Position numbers and translations under genes: made by a program. Of a DNA stretch of 64,000 bases, positions 17,719 through 24,813 are shown piece after piece. A model generated the notes under the pieces. That model was not told the origin of the DNA. It saw nothing but the letters and a program-made list of their open reading frames with translations, and ran no database searches. Origin of the DNA: Rhizobiaceae bacterium (GTDB taxonomy: Bacteria; Pseudomonadota; Alphaproteobacteria; Rhizobiales; Rhizobiaceae). Numbering within the stretch: the stretch's first letter is position 1; the number at the start of each line of letters is the position of its first letter. The stretch spans positions 1-64,000 of the forward strand of contig CAJPFN010000017.1 of assembly GCA_905339215.1 (NCBI GenBank). Direction: 5' to 3'.

Positions 17719-19965
17719 ATGTCATCGATCCATGCTACGCTGATTGACCTGGGAACCAGCAAAGATTGGCTGATCGCGGCCAATTTCATCCTGTCGGTGC
17801 TGCTGGGGCTTTGGATGTTGCGCTATCGCGCGCTCTACATCGCCTCCCGCGATACCCAGTCGAACTACCACGACCTGATCGACAACCTGTCGGAAGGCGT
17901 CTACCGCTCCACTCTCGACGGGCGGCAACTGAGCGCCAACAAGGCGCTGGTCCGCCTGAACGGCTACGCGAACGAGGCCGAGATGCTCGCCGGCGTCTCC
18001 GACATCGGCCGCGAGTGGTACGTCGAACCCGGCCGGCGCGACGAGTTCCGCCGGATCCTCCAACGCGACGGCCATATCGAGGACTTCGTCTCCGAGATTT
18101 ACCGGCACAAGACCCGGGAGCGCATCTGGGTCTCGGAATCGGCACGCCTGGTGCGCGACAAGCGCAGCGGCAAGCCGCTCTACTGCGAAGGATCGGTGCG
18201 CGAGGTCACGGAGACGCTGAAGCGTCTCAACCTCGAGGCCCAGTTTCGCAAGCTGACCAGCGAACTTCCAGGCGCCCTGTTCCAATTCGTCAGCTATACC
18301 GGACGCACGTCCGACGTCATCTATGCGAGCGCCGGACTCGAGCGCATTACCGGTCATCCCGTGGCGGAGTTCATTGCGCGGCCGACGCTGTTCGGCGACA
18401 TCGTCGCCGAGGCCGATATCGATGCTTTCCGCGAATCGATGCAGACCGCGGCGGCGACCGGCAGCGGATGGGACCACGAGTTCCGCATCGTCGACCGCGA
18501 CGGCCGGGAAAAGTGGGTTCGCGTCACGGCGACGCCCGAGATCGGCGATTCGAACATCACGTGGCACGGCTATCTGACCGACATTTCGGTGCGCAAGCGC
18601 TATGAGATGGAGATCGAGGAACTGGCGTTCTTCGACCCGCTGACCAAGCTGCCCAACCGGCGGCTCTTCATGAGGCGGATGACCCAGGCGATCACCGGCT
18701 GCGCGGCGCGCGGCGACAACGACGTTCTCCTGTTCATCGACCTCGACAACTTCAAGACGCTCAACGACACCCAAGGGCACGACACCGGTGACGCCTTCCT
18801 GATCCAGGTGGCCGAGCGGCTGCGCCAGTGCGTTTCGGCGAAGGACCTCGTCGCGCGGATCGGCGGCGACGAATTCGTCATCATCATCGACGAGGCGGGA
18901 GACGACACAGCCAGGGCGACGCGACGCGGCATCGGCGCCGCCGGCCAGGTGCTCGCCGCCCTGCACGACCCGTTTGAGCTCGGCGAACTCAACCACATCG
19001 CCTCGGCCAGTGTCGGCGTCGTCGTCTTCGACGGAGCCGAGCAGCGGCCGGACGAATTGCTGAAACGCGCCGACATCGCCATGTACCAGGCCAAGGCTGC
19101 GGGCCGGAACGGCATGGCCTTGTTCGATCCCGCGACCATGGACCGCGAAACGGAGCGCTATCGCCTGCTCAGCGACCTGCGCAAGGCGTTCACGCGCAAG
19201 GAACTCGAGCTCCACTACCAGGTCCAGGTCGACGACACCGGCAACGCGGTCGGCGCCGAGGGGCTCTTGCGCTGGAGCCATCCCGAACTCGGCATGGTCT
19301 ACCCGGACCGCTTCATCCCGCTCGCCGAACAGTTCGGCCTCAACGACGAGTTGACGCGCTACGTGCTCGACGCCGGCGTCGGCGCGCTCGCCGGCTGGCA
19401 GAGCAATCCGGAGACGGCGAACCTGCGCCTGTCGCTGAATGTCAGCGTGCAGTCCTTCAATACCGACGATTTCGCCGGCAGGCTGGCCGAAATCATCGGC
19501 GCCCACGGCGTCGACGCCAGCAAGCTGACGCTCGAACTGACCGAGCACGTGATGGCGCAGAACCACGAGCACGTCGCCGGGCGCATGGCCGAGGTGAAAA
19601 AGCTCGGCGTCCGCCTGTCGTTGGACGACTTCGGTACCGGCTACTCGTCCCTCGCCTACCTGAAGACGCTGCCGCTCGACGAGGTCAAGGTCGACGGCGG
19701 CTTCATCGCCGATATCGAGCACAGCGAAAGCAACCGGGCGCTGGTCAAGACGATCCTGGTGATGGCGCGCAATCTGGGGCTCAACGCAGTGGCCGAGCAT
19801 GTCGAGAACGTCCGCCAGGAGGCGTTCCTCCGGGCTTTCGGCTGCGACTTCTTCCAGGGCTACCTGTATGGCCGAGCCATGCCGGCGGACGCTTTCCTGG
19901 CTTATGTGGCGGAATCCCGAGGCAAAGGCCCGCGACACCTCGAGCCGATGCGCCAGAGCGCCTGA
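17719..19965 (+). CDS. PAS-PAS-GGDEF-EAL membrane protein (c-di-GMP turnover)
   Basis: This 748-aa protein has one N-terminal membrane segment (about residues 13-32), two PAS domains (starting near DLIDNLSEGVYRST and LPGALFQFVS), a GGDEF domain with an intact RIGGDEF active site near residue 381, and an EAL domain. The EAL signature reads EGLLRW, with the metal-binding Glu kept; ELTEH, DDFGTGYSSL and KVDGGF are also present. The inhibitory I-site position before GGDEF reads SAKD instead of RxxD, so product inhibition is probably lost. ATG at 17719 is chosen; a TTG 27 nt upstream is possible. Both cyclase and phosphodiesterase activity look feasible. Confidence 0.92.
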   Translation: MSSIHATLIDLGTSKDWLIAANFILSVLLGLWMLRYRALYIASRDTQSNYHDLIDNLSEGVYRSTLDGRQLSANKALVRLNGYANEAEMLAGVSDIGREWYVEPGRRDEFRRILQRDGHIEDFVSEIYRHKTRERIWVSESARLVRDKRSGKPLYCEGSVREVTETLKRLNLEAQFRKLTSELPGALFQFVSYTGRTSDVIYASAGLERITGHPVAEFIARPTLFGDIVAEADIDAFRESMQTAAATGSGWDHEFRIVDRDGREKWVRVTATPEIGDSNITWHGYLTDISVRKRYEMEIEELAFFDPLTKLPNRRLFMRRMTQAITGCAARGDNDVLLFIDLDNFKTLNDTQGHDTGDAFLIQVAERLRQCVSAKDLVARIGGDEFVIIIDEAGDDTARATRRGIGAAGQVLAALHDPFELGELNHIASASVGVVVFDGAEQRPDELLKRADIAMYQAKAAGRNGMALFDPATMDRETERYRLLSDLRKAFTRKELELHYQVQVDDTGNAVGAEGLLRWSHPELGMVYPDRFIPLAEQFGLNDELTRYVLDAGVGALAGWQSNPETANLRLSLNVSVQSFNTDDFAGRLAEIIGAHGVDASKLTLELTEHVMAQNHEHVAGRMAEVKKLGVRLSLDDFGTGYSSLAYLKTLPLDEVKVDGGFIADIEHSESNRALVKTILVMARNLGLNAVAEHVENVRQEAFLRAFGCDFFQGYLYGRAMPADAFLAYVAESRGKGPRHLEPMRQSA

Positions 19966-20042
19966 TCGCGGCGGGCAGCGCGCCGGGCGGCGGGTTGACG
20001 TCGGGCTCGCCACGCGCTCCATATGCGCGATCGGGGGCCGCC

Positions 20043-21368
20043 ATGCTGCGAAACCGTTCCCATGCCGTCCGCCTGCTGGCGATCGTGTCGCTGGCGATCG
20101 CCGAGCCTTCCGCCGCGTTCGCCGCGGCGCGCAACGCGCTGGTGATCGGCAACTCGTCCTACCGGCCCGGCTACGAGCTGCGCAATCCCGTCGCCGATGC
20201 GCGCGCGGTGGCGACGAGCCTGTCGCAGCTGGGCTTCGCCGTCACCCTTGTCGAGGACACTGACCTCGCCACGGCGCAGCGCGCTCTCGACGCCTTCGTA
20301 CCGGCCGCAACCGCCGGGGATGCGGCGGTTATCTACTATGCTGGCCACGGCGCCATGATCGACGGCCGCAGCTTCCTGCTACCCGTCGATTTCTCGATGG
20401 CGACGTTCGACGCTGTGGACAAGGAAGCGCTCGATGCGGAAAGGCTGATGCAGGCCCTGTCGAGCACCCATTCCTCATTCAAGCTACTCATCTTCGATGC
20501 CTGCCGCAACAATCCGCTGGAGACGCGCGGCGCGGCGCCGCTGCAGCGCGGAGCCGACGCGCCGCCTCCGCCGCGCAGCGAGAACATGCTGATCGCCTTC
20601 TCGACGACGCAAGGGGCGACGGCGCTGGACGGCGCCGGCGACCACAGCCCCTTCGCCGAAGGCCTGATCCGCCACATCGGCGAAACCGAAACCGACGTCG
20701 ACGGGCTCATGAAGAAGGTCTCGTCCTTCGTCCGCAACAGGACCGACGGGCGGCAGACGGTGTGGATCGAAGGCTCGATGACCAAGGCCTTCTTCCTCGC
20801 GGCCGCGACGCCAAGCGCCGGTACGGTGACGACGCTGGCGCCGCCGGACCCGACGGCGAGCGTCGAACTCGTCTTCGCCGATTCCGATACCGTCCTGCTC
20901 ACCGCGGACCGGCTCGCCGGGCTGGACGCAGCGACGCTCAGGCTGGCGCGAAACGAGATCTTCGCCCGTCGCGGCGGCCGCTTCAGCGATGCGGCGCTCA
21001 CCGCCCATTTCGAACAGTACGCCTGGTACCGGCCGACAACCTTCGAGCCGGTCCTCGGCGAGATCGAGCGGAAGAACGTCGAACTGATCCGCAGCTACGA
21101 ACTCGCCGCCAGCGCGCCGCAGGCCGGCTTCATCTTCGCCGATTCGGACCGGCGCCTGCTGACGCCGGAGGAGGTCGAGGCGCTGGACAAGGGACAGCTG
21201 GCGTTTGCCCGCAACGAGATCTACGCGCGGAGAGGCCGCAAGTTCGTCAAGGCCGAGTTCCGCGACTATTTCAGCCAGTTCTCCTGGTACAAGCCACAAT
21301 TCGGCGAGGTTGAGCTGACATTCATCGAGCAGAAGAACGTCGACCTGATCCGGAAGTACGAAAAATAA
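20043..21368 (+). CDS. exported caspase-like (peptidase C14) protein with two YARHG domains
   Basis: This 441-aa protein begins with a signal peptide (residues 1 to about 28). A caspase/metacaspase-type domain follows, with the catalytic His102 in YYAGHGAM and Cys154 in FDACRNNP, and the N-terminal strand NALVIGNSSY. After a Pro-rich linker come two YARHG-type repeats (about 276-350 and 363-438), each with FADSD, LARNEI(F/Y)ARRG and a WY pair. YARHG domains are extracellular modules thought to bind cell-wall or peptide ligands. The ATG at 20043 starts the signal peptide; an upstream in-frame GTG/ATG adds no conserved sequence. The 3' end overlaps the M15 peptidase frame. Confidence 0.88.
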   Translation: MLRNRSHAVRLLAIVSLAIAEPSAAFAAARNALVIGNSSYRPGYELRNPVADARAVATSLSQLGFAVTLVEDTDLATAQRALDAFVPAATAGDAAVIYYAGHGAMIDGRSFLLPVDFSMATFDAVDKEALDAERLMQALSSTHSSFKLLIFDACRNNPLETRGAAPLQRGADAPPPPRSENMLIAFSTTQGATALDGAGDHSPFAEGLIRHIGETETDVDGLMKKVSSFVRNRTDGRQTVWIEGSMTKAFFLAAATPSAGTVTTLAPPDPTASVELVFADSDTVLLTADRLAGLDAATLRLARNEIFARRGGRFSDAALTAHFEQYAWYRPTTFEPVLGEIERKNVELIRSYELAASAPQAGFIFADSDRRLLTPEEVEALDKGQLAFARNEIYARRGRKFVKAEFRDYFSQFSWYKPQFGEVELTFIEQKNVDLIRKYEK

Positions 21369-22168
21369 GACCGCCTGCCCTCCTTCTACTCGGCCTCCTC
21401 GCCTCCCCGGCCCAAGCCGCCGATCGGCCGCCGCTCTACGGCGCGGAACCGCCCGACCTCGACGCCCGGGTCGAGCGCCTCGCCGGGGCCTATCCCGGCA
21501 CGATCGCGGGGCGCGAGGGCAACGACCTCGTGTTGAAGGACGGCACCAGGCTGGCAATTTCCGACGGCCGCACCGACAAGACATTCGACACGCTGCTCGA
21601 CCGGCCCGACATCGGCGACATGTTCGCCTTCCGCTACCCGGCCGGCGAGCCGGCCGCTCCGCCGGCCTTCAACCACGATCCCGGCCGCGTCCGCGTCGAG
21701 GCGCTGTTCCGCGCGCTCTACGGCGATTGCCGCAAGGGCGAGGTCGCGGCAAAGCTGCGCACGGTGAAGTGGCTGCCGCGCCACGGCGGCGGCACGGTGA
21801 CGCTGACGGAGGCGCAAGGAGCGGCGGACGCGCTGGAGCGCGTGTCGAAGGAACTCGACGCGCTGCCATCCTCCTTCGTCAAATACCTCATCCCGCCGGC
21901 GGGCACCTACAACTGCCGGGTGATTGCCGGAACGGATCGCATGTCGATGCATGCCTACGGCGCGGCGATCGACATCAACACGAAGCACACGACCTACTGG
22001 CAATGGGTGAAGCCCGGCCCGGACGGGACCTACCGCTGGTCGAACCAGATTCCGGCCGAGATCGTCGACATCTTCGAGAAGAACGGCTTCATCTGGGGCG
22101 GCCGCTGGTATCACTTCGACACGATGCACTTCGAGTACCGGCCGGAGCTGGCGACGCAGCGGAAATGA
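21365..22168 (+). CDS. M15-family peptidase (D-Ala-D-Ala carboxypeptidase-like), start codon non-canonical
   Basis: The frame encodes an M15 zinc peptidase: His196 and Asp203 in MHAYGAAID and the GGRWYHFDTMHFEY block with His255, the metal ligands and base of the VanY/DacB group. Reading from 21365 gives a convincing signal peptide (IRPPALLLLGLLASPAQA) joined without a break to the mature protein (267 aa in all). However, the codon at 21365 is ATA, overlapping the TAA stop of the caspase gene. The only other in-frame upstream candidate is an ATT at 21320, and the first GTG is at 21530, after the signal peptide. I therefore mark 21365 as the start with caution. It probably trims peptidoglycan peptides. 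Confidence 0.75.
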   Translation: MRPPALLLLGLLASPAQAADRPPLYGAEPPDLDARVERLAGAYPGTIAGREGNDLVLKDGTRLAISDGRTDKTFDTLLDRPDIGDMFAFRYPAGEPAAPPAFNHDPGRVRVEALFRALYGDCRKGEVAAKLRTVKWLPRHGGGTVTLTEAQGAADALERVSKELDALPSSFVKYLIPPAGTYNCRVIAGTDRMSMHAYGAAIDINTKHTTYWQWVKPGPDGTYRWSNQIPAEIVDIFEKNGFIWGGRWYHFDTMHFEYRPELATQRK

Positions 22169-22171
22169 AGA

Positions 22172-22195
22172 ATGCCGGAGCAAGCGCCCCGGCAT
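22172..22195. terminator. hairpin between convergent genes (candidate terminator)
   Basis: ATGCCGG and CCGGCAT form a 7-bp stem around a 10-nt loop between the M15 peptidase stop and the ndk stop. On the minus strand it is followed by a T-rich ATTCTTCATTT stretch, so it may terminate ndk transcription. Confidence 0.45.
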
Positions 22196-22238
22196 CCAGC
22201 AAAATCAGTCACTTGAAAGCGCGGGTTGAAAGAACGAT

Positions 22239-22661
22239 TCAGCCGACGATCTCGGTGTCGGAAAACCAGTAGCGAATCTCCTGGGCGGCGGTCTCCGGCG
22301 CGTCCGAGCCGTGCACGGAATTCTCGCCGATCGACAGGGCGTGCGCCTTGCGGATGGTGCCCTCGGCGGCGTTGGCCGGGTTGGTGGCGCCCATCACTTC
22401 GCGGTTCTTCGCAATCGCGTCCTCGCCCTCCAGCACCTGGACGACGGTCGGGCCGGACGACATGAACTCGGTGAGCTCCTGGAAGAAAGGGCGATCCTTG
22501 TGGACGGCGTAGAAACCCTCGGCCTCGCGCAGGCTCATCCATACGCGCTTGGACGCCACGACGCGCAGGCCGGCATCCTCCAGCATCTTGGTGATCGCGC
22601 CGGTCAGGTTGCGCCGGGTCGCGTCGGGCTTAATCATCGAGAACGTGCGTTCGATCGCCAT
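22239..22661 (-). CDS. ndk: nucleoside diphosphate kinase
   Basis: This 140-aa enzyme equilibrates nucleoside di- and triphosphates through a phosphohistidine. The catalytic His117 lies in ENSVHGSDA, exactly the classical position; the N-terminal [11 protein letters not shown] and the RKAHA-type nucleotide-binding segments are also conserved. AAGGAG is optimally placed before the ATG at 22661. It is a single-gene unit, divergent from nothing and followed by a hairpin. Confidence 0.98.
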   Translation of the reverse strand: MAIERTFSMIKPDATRRNLTGAITKMLEDAGLRVVASKRVWMSLREAEGFYAVHKDRPFFQELTEFMSSGPTVVQVLEGEDAIAKNREVMGATNPANAAEGTIRKAHALSIGENSVHGSDAPETAAQEIRYWFSDTEIVG

Positions 22662-22762
22662 ATTGGCTCCTTCTTGGGGTCTCGTCGTGCGAAAGGTGGC
22701 GCGTCTATACCGTCCGGCCGGCGCATTGCCAAGGGCCGGGAAAGAAGGGGAACAAGCCTTGC

Positions 22763-23455
22763 TCAGGCGGCCGCGAGCGTGCGGCGGCCGAGTCCGCCAT
22801 GCAGGTCGAGGCAACGTTCGAACCACGCCGAAACGGGATCGTCGGCGGCCAGCACCTGGAAGGGCGAGATCACCCTCATCCACTGGAACGCGCCGAAGAC
22901 GATGTAGTCTCCGTAGAGCGGTCCGTTGCCGCCGATGAACGGCTGGTAGGCGAGCATGCTGCGCAGCGGTTCGAGCCCGGCGCGGAAGCCGGCGAGCCGT
23001 TCCTCGCGGCCGGCGACGACCTGTTCGAGCGGCTTACCGTAGCGGACCTCGCGGGTCTCGCGGAAATAGGCCTGATCGGCCGGATCGAGACGCGCCAGGA
23101 TGTCGAGGAGAGCGGCGCCGCCGAGGAATCCGTGCACGGTGAGCTGCGACCAGCGCTCGATGAAGCGGGCCGCCGCCTTGCCGCCATCGCCGCCGAACAG
23201 GCTCGGGCGATGGGGATAGGTCTCCTCCAGATAAAGGGCGATGGCAAAACTGTCGGCCACCACCCTGTTGCCGTCTCGGATCACCGGTACAGTCTTCGAT
23301 GCGCCGCCCTCGACCCGCGGAACTTCGAGGAAGCGCGTCGGAACGCTTTCGAAGGCGAGGTCCTTGTGGGCAAGCGCCATCGCCACCTTCCAGCAATGAG
23401 GGCTGAACGGGCGGCGCGGATCGCTGCCGACGAGGTCGTAGAGGCGGATGGTCAT
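22763..23455 (-). CDS. glutathione S-transferase family protein (beta-etherase-like)
   Basis: This 230-aa protein has an N-terminal thioredoxin-like GST domain ([27 protein letters not shown]; the Ser/Cys cluster SPHCWK is typical of LigE/LigF-type enzymes), a cis-Pro segment KTVPVIRDG, the [11 protein letters not shown] glutathione contact, and a helical C-terminal domain with an N-capping-like [11 protein letters not shown]. In sphingomonads such enzymes cleave lignin ether bonds, but in Rhizobiales the substrates are unknown. It is divergent from the DinB gene. Confidence 0.85.
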   Translation of the reverse strand: MTIRLYDLVGSDPRRPFSPHCWKVAMALAHKDLAFESVPTRFLEVPRVEGGASKTVPVIRDGNRVVADSFAIALYLEETYPHRPSLFGGDGGKAAARFIERWSQLTVHGFLGGAALLDILARLDPADQAYFRETREVRYGKPLEQVVAGREERLAGFRAGLEPLRSMLAYQPFIGGNGPLYGDYIVFGAFQWMRVISPFQVLAADDPVSAWFERCLDLHGGLGRRTLAAA

Positions 23456-23521
23456 TGGCGATGGGTCCGGCTAGGGCTAGTCTCACGCCATATTCACGGG
23501 ACCTCGGCAAAAAGGAAGCCC

Positions 23522-24034
23522 ATGCAGCAGCATTTCAGGATGTTCGCGGCCTATAACCGCTGGGCCAACGCCCTGGTCTACGACGCCGCGGCGACGCTTT
23601 CCGGGGATGGACTCCGGCGCGACACCGGCGCGTTCTTCGGCTCGCTGCTCGGCACGCTGAACCACGTGCTCGTCGCCGACCGCATCTGGATGAAACGATT
23701 CACCGGAGAAGGCGAGGCACCGAAGACGCTCGACGCGGTCCTCTTCGCCGAGCTTGCCGCGCTGCGCGCCGCGCGCGAGGCGGAGGACGAGCGCATCGTT
23801 GCTTGGGTCGACGGGCTGACGCCCAAGGCGCTCGCCGGCCGCTTCACCTACATGACCGTTACTGACCTGCGCACCGTGTCGCAGCGGCTTTCGCCGGCGC
23901 TGGCGCATTTCTTTAACCACCAGACGCACCATCGCGGCCAGGCCCACGCGATCCTCACCGCGCTCGGCAAGCCGTCGCTGGTGCTCGACCTCATCTACTT
24001 CCAGCGCACGGAAGACGGGCGGCCGTTCGCGTGA
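23522..24034 (+). CDS. DinB family protein (four-helix metalloprotein)
   Basis: This 170-aa protein fits the DinB/YfiT four-helix bundle: FAAYNRWANALVYDAA at the start, LNHVLVADRIW with the first metal His, and the C-terminal FNHQTHHRGQAHAILTALG with two more His ligands. Members are damage-inducible or act as thiol-dependent transferases; the reaction here is not assignable. GGAAG precedes the ATG. It ends 24 nt from the convergent vapC stop. Confidence 0.9.
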   Translation: MQQHFRMFAAYNRWANALVYDAAATLSGDGLRRDTGAFFGSLLGTLNHVLVADRIWMKRFTGEGEAPKTLDAVLFAELAALRAAREAEDERIVAWVDGLTPKALAGRFTYMTVTDLRTVSQRLSPALAHFFNHQTHHRGQAHAILTALGKPSLVLDLIYFQRTEDGRPFA

Positions 24035-24058
24035 GGCGCGGATTCGCTACGAGTAGGG

Positions 24059-24451
24059 TCAACGCAGTACGGAAAGACCCAACTCGCGTTCGATCGGATC
24101 GAAATCCGGATCGTTATGCAGGAGTTCGGCTCCCGTCTCGATGCACCATGTTGCGATGATAACATTGATCGTACCGCGGATCGTGATGCCGCGGCGGCGT
24201 AGCGCGCGGTAATTCGCCGCCGCCTTCGGAGCCATAGCCTCGCCGCACAAGGTGACGATGCGAAACGTCGACAGGGCCGCCTCGACGAGACGGAGTTCGC
24301 GTCCTTCCCTCGTCCCCTGGAGGACCTCAGTCACGATCAGGTCGCCCAGGACGATCTCGTAGCGGCCGAACAGTTCATCCAGTCGCTGGGATGCAGGCGT
24401 GTGGGTCCGCGTCAGGTACTCGATCCAGACGGAGGTATCGACGAGGATCAT
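24059..24451 (-). CDS. vapC: VapC-type PIN-domain toxin, with Asp-to-Asn change at the third acidic position
   Basis: This 130-aa PIN domain starts MILVDTSVW with Asp5, continues with Glu42 in TEVLQG, and ends with NDPDF (Asp114, Asp116). The third acidic position, normally Asp in a T-I-D-V-I-I-A motif, reads TINVIIA with Asn96 (codon AAT). PIN RNases use these carboxylates to hold Mg2+ for RNA cleavage, so this toxin may be weakened or inactive. The ATG at 24451 overlaps the vapB stop (ATGA), the standard antitoxin-first order. Confidence 0.92.
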   Translation of the reverse strand: MILVDTSVWIEYLTRTHTPASQRLDELFGRYEIVLGDLIVTEVLQGTREGRELRLVEAALSTFRIVTLCGEAMAPKAAANYRALRRRGITIRGTINVIIATWCIETGAELLHNDPDFDPIERELGLSVLR

Positions 24452-24645
24452 CTGTCGCGTCGCATCGCGTCCAGATCGCCCTCCCACTGGATCTTCCCCC
24501 GGATGGCGCGCATGGCGTCGGCGCTGCGGCGTGAGCGTACAAACAGGATCAAGGCTTCCTCGACGGTCTCCTTTTTCGTCCTCTTTCCCGAAGCGCGCAT
24601 CGCCTGCGCCATGAGTTCGTCGTCTATGTCGATGTTGGTGCGCAT
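24448..24645 (-). CDS. vapB: VapB-type antitoxin
   Basis: This 65-aa protein begins MRTNIDIDDELMAQAM, the ribbon-helix-helix start typical of VapB antitoxins, with KRTKKETVEEALILFV as the second helix region and a C-terminal tail (GKIQWEGDLDAMR) that would bind VapC. ATG at 24645 is chosen over another ATG 15 nt upstream because the family begins at MRTN. It is coupled to vapC by ATGA. A perfect palindrome just upstream is a plausible operator. Confidence 0.92.
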   Translation of the reverse strand: MRTNIDIDDELMAQAMRASGKRTKKETVEEALILFVRSRRSADAMRAIRGKIQWEGDLDAMRRDR

Positions 24646-24654
24646 GACGGTCCC

Positions 24655-24667
24655 ATACAATGTGTAT
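24655..24667. promoter_or_regulatory. candidate VapB operator palindrome
   Basis: ATACA-ATG-TGTAT is a perfect 5-bp inverted repeat with a 3-bp spacer. It lies 9 nt upstream of the vapB ATG within an AT-rich patch in otherwise GC-rich DNA. Ribbon-helix-helix antitoxins commonly bind such palindromes to autoregulate. Assignment is by position and symmetry only. Confidence 0.5.
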
Positions 24668-24813
24668 TATCTTTGGAAAGGAACACATAGATAGGCGCCA
24701 ACTCAACTGGCACCGCCGGACGCTGGCCGGCGCCGGGTCCACAAAAGCCTTCCCCCTTACTTCGCGAAGCGCAGGGGCTTGTGGCAGGGCGCGCAGCCAT
24801 GCAAAAGCGCGGC

